The position numbers and the translations under genes are program-made. From Paramuribaculum sp. (GTDB lineage Bacteria > Bacteroidota > Bacteroidia > Bacteroidales > Muribaculaceae): 7,160 nucleotides of DNA. Where the stretch lies: assembly GCA_009775605.1 (NCBI GenBank), contig VSPV01000124.1:1-7160 (forward strand), in the 5' to 3' direction. The first letter of the stretch is position 1. Each line of letters opens with the position of its first letter. This document shows positions 1-7,131 of this stretch, in pieces. A model generated the notes under the pieces. The model had not been told where the DNA came from and ran no database searches. It saw only the letters and a program-made list of their open reading frames with translations.

Positions 1-4
1 CAGT

Positions 5-1717
5 CTATCGGAGCAGACTAAGCGCGGCATTTCCCACAGGCGACCCCTCAGAGCCGAAAAAGCTGCCGTAAGTCTCCCTGATTTCGATATCGGGTTTGAT
101 TCCGATGCCTACAAACTCGGTGCCGTCGGGAGCCACGTCGTGCTTCGAACAGATATTGGCGTAGGCCACCCCGGGGATGAGGACGATGCGTACTCCGTTG
201 CCCGTAGAGCCGGCAGTGGGCGTCCCTACAATCTTGCCTCGGCCCATGCCGCGGAATGCGGCCGTGAAATCTTCGGCGGCGGAAAAGGTGCCACCGTCGA
301 CAAGGAGCACTGCGGGGCGGTCATAGACCGGACGGTCGGTAACCGGCGCCAAGGTGTTACCCGCTCCATGATGCACGGGCTGCTCCATGCTCCACGAGGC
401 AAAGGCCGGAATATATGCAGGCGAGGTCCACGCCCCGGTCTTTATGGTGTCGGAGGATAGATGGCGCAGGATATGGTCGCCGTTGCCCGAATTGCCGCCC
501 TCGTTTCCCCGAAGGTCGATTATAAGGGCGCGTGTCTTGAGTATAGCGGGATAGATATTGTCAAACTGTTCGCGGAAATCTGCATCCATGAAGTTGTTGA
601 TGCGCAGAAGCCCTACATGGTTCTTCAGCATGGAGAATTCGATGGCGCGCGGTGAGTTCGGTCGGAAGTTCCCGTCGGGGGTGTACTCCGCCTCAAGACA
701 TTTCTTGCCGTTGCGGAACGTCATGCGCATGGTTTCCCCTTTCTTCGCGGCAAGAAGGTTATAGCCATTGAAGGTGGCGTGTTCGCTCCACTGAGGGGTA
801 GAGGAGGATATGTAGGGCATGACGCGCCTCTGCCCGTATTCCACCACGGGGATACCGTTGACGCTGACAAGCTCCATACCGCGCCTTATTCCTTGCTCTT
901 CAAGCACCGGGGACAGAACCTTGTCGACGTAAACGCGCCCGTCGAGAATCACGGTCGACAACGGGGTATGGCATTTGCGACGGTCGTAGCCGTAGACGTA
1001 TGTGTGGCCGTCGACGAGCTTGGCGGCCATGAGCTGCAGGAGCTCGCCCGTGCGTTCGTCGTCTCCGTTGTCGGCAGCCTGGGCCACCGGCGCCATGTTG
1101 GCAACATAGAGGCTGTCCCAGTCCACTTTCACGCGCTCCATGAATGCGAAATTTCGTTTCACACCTGCCCAGAGCCTTGAAAGCCCGAGGAGTGCCAGCT
1201 CGCGTCGGGAGGCGAAGGCGAGCGGGTCGTGCAGTGTGGCATCGAGCGAATCGACCCGGGGCCATACTTTCGGCACACATATTTCACCGGTGGTGGAGGC
1301 TTTCAGGAAACTCAGACATGAGTCGGCGCTGTCGTAGTCATAGATATATATTGTGTTCAGCGGCTCGACGAGAGTGGCCGAACAGTGGTCATTGTAACGT
1401 ATCACGAAGTTATCCCGGCCTATTTCCCGGAAGAAAGTGTCAAATTCGGCCGCCCTGGACGGAGACACACCGGGGAGGGAGATGCGCAGCCCTTGCGTCC
1501 AGCCTTTGCCAAGACCGCGCTGCCATCTGAATCCTCCGGGGGCTTTGCTGCCGTCGGAGCCGGTAAATTTTACATTGCAGACCCTGGCACCCGGAGCATT
1601 GAGCACTGCATTGTAAAGCGAGTCAAGACGGACGGTGACGGCATTGATGTCGGCCTCCCGGGCGGAGATTGCCAGTGGAAACAGGGCGCCTAAAATGGCG
1701 GTGATTAATTTTTTCAT
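5..1717 (-). CDS. Secreted S41-family serine peptidase with PDZ-like region (570 aa)
   Basis: Predicted exported endopeptidase of the S41 (tail-specific protease / tricorn C-terminal) family, probably periplasmic or surface. Residues 1-19 form a signal peptide (MKK, hydrophobic core, AISA), which is why the start at 1717 is chosen; an in-frame ATG at 1783 would add 22 residues ahead of the signal. Residues 20-165 match no family I recognise. Residues 170-250 look like the helical S41 lead-in, with the DGH motif at 236-238. Residues 260-345 resemble a PDZ domain (RGMELVSVNG at 279-288). The peptidase core shows IIDLRGNEGG (399-408), the nucleophile motif GGTFSAAED (475-483, Ser479), GTPTAGSTGN (498-507) and GIGIKPDIEI (537-546). 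The position that is Lys in CtpA/Prc (T-F-G-K, Ser+25) is Ser504, so a Ser-Lys dyad is absent; a tricorn-like arrangement using His238 and an acidic residue is possible. It diverges from the SusC/SusD operon. Substrate unknown; the family call is secure, the catalytic mode is inference. Confidence 0.88.
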   Translation of the reverse strand: MKKLITAILGALFPLAISAREADINAVTVRLDSLYNAVLNAPGARVCNVKFTGSDGSKAPGGFRWQRGLGKGWTQGLRISLPGVSPSRAAEFDTFFREIGRDNFVIRYNDHCSATLVEPLNTIYIYDYDSADSCLSFLKASTTGEICVPKVWPRVDSLDATLHDPLAFASRRELALLGLSRLWAGVKRNFAFMERVKVDWDSLYVANMAPVAQAADNGDDERTGELLQLMAAKLVDGHTYVYGYDRRKCHTPLSTVILDGRVYVDKVLSPVLEEQGIRRGMELVSVNGIPVVEYGQRRVMPYISSSTPQWSEHATFNGYNLLAAKKGETMRMTFRNGKKCLEAEYTPDGNFRPNSPRAIEFSMLKNHVGLLRINNFMDADFREQFDNIYPAILKTRALIIDLRGNEGGNSGNGDHILRHLSSDTIKTGAWTSPAYIPAFASWSMEQPVHHGAGNTLAPVTDRPVYDRPAVLLVDGGTFSAAEDFTAAFRGMGRGKIVGTPTAGSTGNGVRIVLIPGVAYANICSKHDVAPDGTEFVGIGIKPDIEIRETYGSFFGSEGSPVGNAALSLLR

Positions 1718-1760
1718 TGTGAAATGGTTTTTTATGATTGAATTCCGGCATATTAGAGAT

Positions 1761-1773
1761 GCATAAATTATGC
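1761..1773. promoter_or_regulatory. 13-bp dyad GCATAA-A-TTATGC upstream of S41 start
   Basis: A perfect 6-bp inverted repeat around a single central A lies 44 bp before the S41 start codon. On the minus strand the same bases read TAATTTATG, a partial match to the Bacteroidota -7 element TAnnTTTG, so the dyad may overlap the promoter or be an operator. No convincing -33 TTTG lies at the right distance. The palindrome is seen directly; its role is a guess. Confidence 0.3.
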
Positions 1774-1823
1774 CATTTGTCATATTTTCTGGGTGTCAGG
1801 GCTTTGTGTCGGTAGATGAGTGT

Positions 1824-1865
1824 CCGAAAACGGGCATTATGTACGCAGGCGTACATCCGTTTCGG
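1824..1865. repeat. Nested inverted repeat, possible operator or RNA hairpin
   Basis: The core ATGTACGC-AG-GCGTACAT (1839-1856) is a perfect 8-bp dyad with a 2-nt centre. It is flanked by CCGAAAACGG (1824-1833) and CCGTTTCGG (1857-1865), which pair apart from one extra A in the left arm and an unpaired GCATT (1834-1838). Together they make a hairpin or cruciform of about 42 nt. It lies roughly 110-140 bp from the S41 start and 340-380 bp from the susC-like start. It could be a binding site for a dimeric regulator, or structured leader RNA if the S41 transcript begins upstream of it. No U-run directly follows the stem on either strand, so a terminator is unlikely. Confidence 0.5.
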
Positions 1866-1890
1866 TGCTTGCACCAGCGGGAATATTCCC
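1864..1890. repeat. Two further adjacent perfect dyads (GGTGC-TT-GCACC and GGGAATATTCCC)
   Basis: GGTGC-TT-GCACC occupies 1864-1875 and overlaps by two bases the end of the larger nested dyad. GGGAATATTCCC occupies 1879-1890 and is a perfect 12-bp palindrome with no loop, more like a protein-binding site than an RNA stem. Both sit just before the T-tracts at 1903-1909 and 1922-1929. Function is not known. Confidence 0.4.
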
Positions 1891-1926
1891 CTGAACCGGA
1901 AATTTTTTTAACGGAATGAAATTTTT

Positions 1927-1956
1927 TTTGGATTTTGGTAAACAAAATAATCTTTA
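1927..1956 (+). promoter_or_regulatory. Weak candidate Bacteroidota promoter toward the susC-like gene
   Basis: TTTG at 1927-1930 is followed after 17 bp by TAATCTTTA (1948-1956), an imperfect form of the Bacteroidota -33/-7 pair (TTTG, about 19-21 bp, TAnnTTTG). If used, the susC-like mRNA would carry a leader of roughly 235 nt. A competing candidate is TACATTTTG at 2078-2086, with no good -33 partner. On the minus strand the overlapping bases 1943-1950 read TTATTTTG, a one-mismatch -7 element toward the S41 gene, which would place all the upstream dyads in the S41 leader. None of these is strong. Confidence 0.22.
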
Positions 1957-2201
1957 CCGGTGTTAATAAAGCAATAGCCGTTGTTGCCTCCGGGCGTGAA
2001 CGGTGCTCTGACATAAACTAAAACCTCATAATCAATGGAAAAGACTTAAGTAACTTCTGCGTGTGAATCTGGCATGATACATTTTGCTATGCTATGATGG
2101 AAGGCCGTGCAAACCGCCATGAAAATCTCCGAACGGCCCGGAAAAAACGAAAATACTTACAATTATTACATAATACCTAATCTAACCACAACTCACAAAT
2201 T

Positions 2202-5200
2202 ATGAAGGCAAGACTGACAAGTTTGTTTTTACTGCTTTTGCTCTTCCCGATGGTATGCGCCCTCGCGGCTCCGATTACTGTCAAGGGCACAGTGACAGAT
2301 GCTACGGGAGAACCTCTTCTGGGCGTGTCTGTAATCGTGAAGGGTACCACCCAGGGTACCACCACAAATCTTGACGGCGAATTCACCATCAAGGCCGAGG
2401 AGGGCCAGGTGATACGCTTTACTTATATCGGCTATGCCCCGGTCGAGGAGACCGTGACCGGTTCCGCCATGGCTGTGACAATGCATGAAGAAGCCAACGC
2501 TCTCGACGAGGTCGTTGTGACCGCTCTCGGTATCAAGCGCGAGCAGAAGGCTCTTTCCTACAATGTGCAGACCGTGTCCGGCGAGGCATTCACCGCCAAT
2601 AAGGACGCCAACTTCATCAATTCGCTCGCAGGCAAGGTGGCCGGCGTGAACATCAGCTCCGGTTCGGCCGGCGCCGGCTCGGCAGCCCGTGTGATCATGC
2701 GCGGTACCAAGTCAATCTCGGGCAACGACAATGCTCTCTACGTTATCGACGGTATTCCGATGTTTGACGTGAACACCGGTTCCGAGTCGGGCGGCACGAT
2801 GGCCAAACAGCCGGGTTCGAGCTCCGTGGCCGATATCAACCCTGACGATATCGAGTCGATGTCGGTGCTCTCAGGCCCCTCGGCAGCCGCTCTTTACGGC
2901 TCCGACGCCGCCAGCGGTGTGATCCTCATCACCACCAAGAAGGGTGCCGAAGGACGCGCACACCTTACTTACAGCAACTCCACTTCGTTCAGCCGCGCAT
3001 GGCAGACACCCAAGTTCCAGAACCGTTACGGCAACAAGCCCGGCGAGTTCGCATCGTGGGGCGACAAGGGCACTGCCACCGATTATGATCCCATGGATTT
3101 CTTCCGCACCGGTCTGACCGAAATCAACTCTCTCACCTTCAATGTGGGCACGGAAAAGAACCAGACGTTTGCCTCGGCAGCCGTAACCAACGCTCCCGGC
3201 ATCATGCCCGAAAGCGACTATAACCGCTACAACTTCAGCATCCGCAACACCACGAAGTTCCTCAACGACAAGATGACCCTCGACCTTGGCGCACAGTATA
3301 TCATCCAGAACAACAAGAATATGGTAGGTTCCGGTGAATACTTCAACCCGATTCCGGCCCTGTGGCTCTTCCCCCGCGGCGAGGATTTCAGCGAAGTGCA
3401 GAATTTCGAGCGCTGGGACGATAACCGTCAGCTCCCCGTACAGTACTGGCCTTATCCCACCCACTTCACCATGCAGAACCCCTACTGGACCCAGAAGCGC
3501 ATGAGCCGCGAAGCCCGCAAGCAGCGCTACATGTTCAACGCATCGCTCAAATACGATATCCTCCCCTGGCTCTATGTGATAGGCCGCGTGCGTGTGGACA
3601 ACTCCAATATCGTCTATGAGGAGAAATACCACGCAACCACCATCGAGACTCTTGCCGGCAACAACAAGGGTATGTATGGCAAGACCCGCACAATGGACCG
3701 CTCGACCTACGCCGACGTCATGGCCTCGATGAACAAGAACTTCCTTGACGGACGCCTCAACGTGAACGCACAGCTCGGTGCCTCGATCAACGACATGCTC
3801 GAGGAATCCGACCACTTCGAAGGCTCTCTCTACACCATTCCCAATTTCTTCTCGTTCGGCAACATCAGCCCCGTCAACTATAAGAAGGGCGATGCCGAAT
3901 GGCACGACCAGGTGCAGTCGCTCTTCGCCAGCGTAGAGCTCGGATGGCGCGGCCAGTACTATCTGACCGTAACCGGCCGTAACGACTGGACCTCCATGCT
4001 TTCCTTCACCGACAAGAACAGCTACTTCTATCCTTCGGTAGGCGCATCGTGGCTCATCAGCGAGACTTTCCGCGACCAGCTTCCCCAGTTCTTCAGCTAC
4101 CTGAAGATTCGCGGTTCGTGGGCCGAAGTGGCATCGTCGCCCTCGCGCTACCTCACCCGCATGCAGTATGTGTACAACGACCAGACCAACCAGTATGAGT
4201 GGCCGTCGAAGCACTACAACCCCAACCTCAAGCCCGAGAACACCAAATCGTATGAAATCGGTCTGAGCTCGAAGTTCCTCAACAACACCATCGGTCTTGA
4301 GTTCACATACTACAACGCCAACACCTTCCACCAGACATTCGAAATCCCCGCTTCCGGTTCATCCGGCTACAAGACCAACCTCATCCAGACCGGTAACATC
4401 CGCAACCGCGGTATCGAGGCCGCCGTCAACTACCAGAACACCTGGGGCGACTGGCGCTTCAACACCGGAATCACCTATTCCTGGAACCAGAACAAGGTTA
4501 TCGAACTCGCCAACGGCGCCATCGACCCCGAGACCGGCAAGCCTATCGAGATGGAATACTTCGTTGCCACAGGCTGTCTGGGTATGAACGGAGGTCCTGC
4601 AGTGCGCCTCTACGAGGGGGGCACCATGGGCGACATCTACTACAACCGCCGGCTCAAAGAAGACGCCAACGGCAATGTGGTTCTCAACGACAAAGGCCAG
4701 CTCACACTCGAGACCGTGGATTACTACAAGGTGGGCAGCCTCCTTCCCAAATTCCACATGGGTTGGAACGCATCGCTCGGATGGAAAGACCTCACTCTCT
4801 CATGGGCAGTGACCGGACGCTTCGGCGGCAAGGTTGTGGGTCAGACCCAGGCTATCCTCGACCGCTACGGTGTATCGGAAGAATCAGCCAACGCCCGTGA
4901 TAACGGCGGCGTTGAAATACCCGGCCTCGGAAAGGTCGACGCCCAGAACTACTATGAGACAATATCCAACGCTTCCGGCAAATATTATCTCTACGACGCT
5001 ACCAACGTGCGTCTGGCCGACCTTACCCTCACCTACAACATTCCTCCCCGCATCTTCAAGGACGTAGCCAAGGTTACCGTAAGCTTCACAGGCAAGAACC
5101 TCTGGATGATTCACTGCAAGGCTCCTTACGATCCCGAAAGCACCGCTGCGACCACCAACAACTTCTACCAGGGTGTTGACTACTTCCAGCAGCCCAGCAT

Positions 5201-5237
5201 CCGCAGCTATGGTTTCAATGTAAAAGTTACATTCTAA
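2202..5237 (+). CDS. SusC/RagA-like TonB-dependent outer-membrane transporter (1011 aa)
   Basis: Outer-membrane beta-barrel that imports a nutrient using energy from TonB-ExbBD, paired with the SusD-like lipoprotein encoded next. Residues 1-22 are a Sec signal peptide ending ALA. Residues 25-95 are the carboxypeptidase-regulatory-like domain (VKGTVTDATGEPLLGVSVIVKGT, then DGEFTI and FTYIGY) found at the N-terminus of most SusC proteins. LDEVVVTALG (101-110) is the TonB-box-like segment. The plug spans about 111-248 and includes VIMRGTKSISGNDNALYVIDG (164-184) and SVLSGPSAAALYGSDAASGVILITTKKG (221-248). The barrel fills 250-1011, with the family hallmark NPNLKPENTKSYEIG near 673-687 and a C-terminal VTF with the terminal Phe used for barrel assembly. 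Length is typical. There is no N-terminal STN domain, so direct ECF sigma/anti-sigma signalling through this protein is unlikely. The start is set by the signal peptide; no Shine-Dalgarno is present. Cargo cannot be predicted. Confidence 0.96.
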   Translation: MKARLTSLFLLLLLFPMVCALAAPITVKGTVTDATGEPLLGVSVIVKGTTQGTTTNLDGEFTIKAEEGQVIRFTYIGYAPVEETVTGSAMAVTMHEEANALDEVVVTALGIKREQKALSYNVQTVSGEAFTANKDANFINSLAGKVAGVNISSGSAGAGSAARVIMRGTKSISGNDNALYVIDGIPMFDVNTGSESGGTMAKQPGSSSVADINPDDIESMSVLSGPSAAALYGSDAASGVILITTKKGAEGRAHLTYSNSTSFSRAWQTPKFQNRYGNKPGEFASWGDKGTATDYDPMDFFRTGLTEINSLTFNVGTEKNQTFASAAVTNAPGIMPESDYNRYNFSIRNTTKFLNDKMTLDLGAQYIIQNNKNMVGSGEYFNPIPALWLFPRGEDFSEVQNFERWDDNRQLPVQYWPYPTHFTMQNPYWTQKRMSREARKQRYMFNASLKYDILPWLYVIGRVRVDNSNIVYEEKYHATTIETLAGNNKGMYGKTRTMDRSTYADVMASMNKNFLDGRLNVNAQLGASINDMLEESDHFEGSLYTIPNFFSFGNISPVNYKKGDAEWHDQVQSLFASVELGWRGQYYLTVTGRNDWTSMLSFTDKNSYFYPSVGASWLISETFRDQLPQFFSYLKIRGSWAEVASSPSRYLTRMQYVYNDQTNQYEWPSKHYNPNLKPENTKSYEIGLSSKFLNNTIGLEFTYYNANTFHQTFEIPASGSSGYKTNLIQTGNIRNRGIEAAVNYQNTWGDWRFNTGITYSWNQNKVIELANGAIDPETGKPIEMEYFVATGCLGMNGGPAVRLYEGGTMGDIYYNRRLKEDANGNVVLNDKGQLTLETVDYYKVGSLLPKFHMGWNASLGWKDLTLSWAVTGRFGGKVVGQTQAILDRYGVSEESANARDNGGVEIPGLGKVDAQNYYETISNASGKYYLYDATNVRLADLTLTYNIPPRIFKDVAKVTVSFTGKNLWMIHCKAPYDPESTAATTNNFYQGVDYFQQPSIRSYGFNVKVTF
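2341..2363 (+). repeat. Short 12-bp-period direct repeat inside the susC-like gene
   Basis: AGGGTACCACC occurs at 2341-2351 and again at 2353-2363, one base apart. It encodes KGTTQGTT in the beta-strand turn of the N-terminal regulatory-like domain. The second copy is a small in-frame duplication; KGTT(Q/K)GT is a common sequence at this place in SusC proteins, so it is probably a conserved protein motif rather than a recombination site. Confidence 0.55.
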
Positions 5238-5249
5238 TCCTCCCTAATT

Positions 5250-6833
5250 ATGAAAAAGACAATTTTAGCCAATACACTGCTCCTCGTGGCCGGCGCAAGC
5301 CTGATGTTCTCGGCATGTACCGACAAGTTCGAGGATTTCAATACCGACCCGAAGGCTCCTACCCCCGACCAGATGAAGGAGGACTACGCCTCTACAGCGT
5401 CGCTGATCAACACCATGATTCCCGTTATGGTACTCGGCCAGGAGAACGACTATCAGATGATAGACCAGATGATAGGTTACGAGTACGGCCGCATGACTTC
5501 CGCCAAGAATGCCTGGGGCTCCGCCCAGTACTACGCCACATATAATCCTCCTGTAGGCTGGATGGGCAACTGCTTCGACACCAACATGCCCAAGATGTAT
5601 ACTCCCTTCTTCATGATCCGCAACATCACCGGCAGCGACGGCATCACCTACCACTGGGCCAACCTTGTGCGCATCTTCGGCACTCTCCGCGTGAGCGACT
5701 GCTACGGTCCTCTGCCTTTCTCGAAGATTGGAACCGGCTCTGACTTCGCCGTGGCCTACGATGACATGCCCGAGTTATTCGACGCCATGTTCGCCGAACT
5801 TGACAATGCTATGGCAGGCCTTAAAGCGGAACTCTCCAAGGAAGGCGCCGCCGCCACTGCCAAGAGCCTCTTCGGCACAGCCGACATCCTCTATCAGGGC
5901 GACCTCCAGAAATGGCTCCGCCTCGCCAACACCCTCAAGCTCCGCATGGCCATGCGTCTGGTTAACGTCAATCCCACTCTTGCCAAGCAGAAAGCCGAGG
6001 AAGCCGTGGCAAGTCCCGACGGTCTCATTGACAGCGGTAGCAACGCCGCATGGAGCACATTCCTCCCCGGCGGCAACTCCTGGCACAAGACCAATATCCT
6101 CTGGGATGAAAGCCGCGTGAGCGCCGACATCACCTCCTATATGAACGGTTATGCCGACCCGCGTCTCGACAAGTATGCCAAACCTATCGCCGACGGCTCT
6201 TACAACGGACTCCGCAGCGGTATCTTCAATTCCAGCAATACCTTGGTGACCACGTCTCTCTACTCCGCGCCGGTTGTTACCCAGACATCGCCTCTTCTCT
6301 GCATCTCCGGCAGCGAATCGTGGTTCAGCCGTGCAGAGGGCGCCCTCCGCGGATGGAACATGGGCGGAACAGCCAAGGAACTCTACGAGCAGGGTGTGAA
6401 GGTGTCTATGGAAGAGCGTAGCGCCACAATCGGCAGCTATCTTGATTGCACCGACGGCCCCGCAGACTATGTTGACTCCGACCCCTCACATCCCGAGCGC
6501 AATATCGCCGCTCCCTCCACGATCGCTCCCAAATATGACGAAGGCGCGTCGTTCGACGAGAACCTTGAGCGCATCATCGTCCAGAAGTGGCTCGGCAACT
6601 ATCCCAACGGCTGGGAGACATGGGCTGACTTCCGCCGCACAGGCTATCCCAAGTTCTTCCCGGTTGTCGACAACCGTAGCACCGACGGTGTGACCGACGC
6701 ACGCGGCGTTCGCCGTCTGCCTTTCCCGCAGTCGGAATTCAACACCAACGAGGCCAACGTGAAAGCCGCACAGGGCTATCTCGGCGGTCCGGACAACACC
6801 GCAACAGACCTCTGGTGGGCTCTTAAGAACTAA
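5250..6833 (+). CDS. SusD/RagB-family nutrient-binding outer-membrane lipoprotein (527 aa)
   Basis: Surface lipoprotein expected to cap the SusC-like barrel and bind its cargo. The N-terminus is a lipoprotein signal peptide with lipobox FSAC and lipidated Cys23; the next residues (TDKFEDF) are acidic, as in surface-exported Bacteroidota lipoproteins. The mature start FEDFNTDPKAPT (27-38) and the motifs RVSDCYGPLPFSKI (147-160), KWLRLANTLKLRMAMRL (221-237), SWFSRAEGALRGW (357-369), QKWLGNYPNGWETWADFRRTGYP (445-467), RRLPFPQSEFNTNEANV (488-504) and GGPDNTATDLWW (512-523) match the SusD-like subgroup annotated as 'SusD/RagB nutrient-binding' (Pfam SusD-like_2), rather than classical starch-type SusD. 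It should be a helical fold with TPR-like repeats. The gene begins 12 bp after the susC-like stop, so the two are co-transcribed. The protein appears complete and intact. The ligand (glycan, peptide or other) cannot be read from the sequence. Confidence 0.95.
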   Translation: MKKTILANTLLLVAGASLMFSACTDKFEDFNTDPKAPTPDQMKEDYASTASLINTMIPVMVLGQENDYQMIDQMIGYEYGRMTSAKNAWGSAQYYATYNPPVGWMGNCFDTNMPKMYTPFFMIRNITGSDGITYHWANLVRIFGTLRVSDCYGPLPFSKIGTGSDFAVAYDDMPELFDAMFAELDNAMAGLKAELSKEGAAATAKSLFGTADILYQGDLQKWLRLANTLKLRMAMRLVNVNPTLAKQKAEEAVASPDGLIDSGSNAAWSTFLPGGNSWHKTNILWDESRVSADITSYMNGYADPRLDKYAKPIADGSYNGLRSGIFNSSNTLVTTSLYSAPVVTQTSPLLCISGSESWFSRAEGALRGWNMGGTAKELYEQGVKVSMEERSATIGSYLDCTDGPADYVDSDPSHPERNIAAPSTIAPKYDEGASFDENLERIIVQKWLGNYPNGWETWADFRRTGYPKFFPVVDNRSTDGVTDARGVRRLPFPQSEFNTNEANVKAAQGYLGGPDNTATDLWWALKN

Positions 6834-6860
6834 CCCTCCTCCCTATCAGTAATAATTGGC

Positions 6861-6910
6861 CGGAAGGCTGCGCCGAAACTCAGTGAGGTGCAGCCTTCCG
6901 TGTGTTTTAA
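6861..6910 (+). terminator. Rho-independent terminator of the susC-susD-like operon
   Basis: CGGAAGGCTGC (6861-6871) and GCAGCCTTCCG (6890-6900) form a perfect 11-bp stem. It extends inward by a G-U and two C-G pairs (6872-6874 with 6887-6889) around a 12-nt loop. The stem is followed by TGTGTTTTAA (6901-6910), a modest U-rich tail. It begins 27 bp after the SusD-like stop codon, where an operon terminator is expected. Confidence 0.88.
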
Positions 6911-6917
6911 AGACGCT

Positions 6918-7040
6918 ACGGAGGCTACCGACTTTACGGACCCTTCGGACCTTACGGACTTTACTGACTTTGGCGATGCGTCAGTAGGGTCGGAAGGGTC
7001 CGTAAGGTCTGTTTTGCCCGTAAGGTCGGTGTTGTCTGGG
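6918..7040. repeat. Degenerate 9-bp repeat array arranged as a long inverted repeat
   Basis: The left half consists of 9-bp units close to ACGGACTTT (for example ACCGACTTT, ACGGACCCT, TCGGACCTT, ACGGACTTT, ACTGACTTT). The right half holds the reverse complement (TCGGAAGGG, TCCGTAAGG, CCCGTAAGG, TCGGTGTTG). The best arms, 6930-6951 and 6988-7009, pair at 20 of 22 positions. A closer perfect 7-bp pair, TACTGAC (6962-6968) with GTCAGTA (6980-6986), closes an 11-nt apical loop. An alternative outer pairing joins 6927-6939 with 7018-7030 at 12 of 13. The element lies directly after the terminator and looks like a non-coding intergenic repeat family. It could be a palindromic repetitive element, a secondary terminator or a chromosome-organising site; I cannot tell which. 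Confidence 0.72.
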
Positions 7041-7131
7041 GCCGGTTGCATTTTTATACCGTTTTCATCGTCATATTATGCGGTTTTTTAGAGGAATTTG
7101 GAATTAACCTTGTCGTTTAACAATATTTAAC

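Larger units (their letters stand above)
1718..2201. other. Divergent intergenic region between the S41 peptidase and susC-like genes
   Basis: This 484-bp spacer holds no convincing gene; the one 72-codon frame on the minus strand has no recognisable features. It must contain the promoters for both divergent genes. From left to right it holds an A+T-rich S41 leader with a small dyad (1761-1773), a block of nested dyads (1824-1890), two T-tracts (1903-1909 and 1922-1929), a G+C-richer stretch (1976-2005), a perfect ACTTAAGT palindrome (2043-2050), a 6-bp stem with a 24-nt loop (2103-2108 with 2133-2138), and an A+T-rich untranslated leader (2140-2201). No Shine-Dalgarno is seen before either start, as is usual in Bacteroidota. 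No tRNA, riboswitch core or other known RNA was recognised. Confidence 0.7.

Noticed and set aside
779..1530. Open frames on the plus strand opposite the S41 gene
   Set aside because: They are antisense shadows of the S41 coding sequence, have no signal peptides or motifs, and overlap each other in several frames.
1718..1783. Upstream ATG at 1783 as the S41 start
   Set aside because: It would place 22 residues with a polar end before a textbook signal peptide beginning MKKLITAILG; the start at 1717 is better.
1824..1929. Intrinsic terminator or tRNA-like gene in the divergent spacer
   Set aside because: The flanking genes point away from each other, the T-tracts do not directly follow the stems, and there is no T-arm consensus or acceptor stem.
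1796..2014. 72-codon minus-strand frame in the divergent spacer
   Set aside because: It runs through the dyads and T-tracts, has no family resemblance and would occupy the expected promoter region.
2871..4331. 486-codon open frame on the minus strand
   Set aside because: It lies wholly inside the susC-like gene, whose protein is unmistakable in the plus frame. Its translation is rich in V, G, A, E and H with no domain, as expected for the antisense shadow of a gene with strong third-position C/G bias.
6918..7040. CRISPR array
   Set aside because: The repeats are only about 9 bp, contiguous, degenerate and inverted halfway; there are no unique spacers and no cas genes.
6830..7091. Small frames on both strands giving TDLTDPSDPTD-like and SVRSEGSVKS-like peptides
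   Set aside because: They are in-frame translations of the 9-bp DNA repeat on either strand; being open on both strands follows from the period being a multiple of three and is not evidence for coding.
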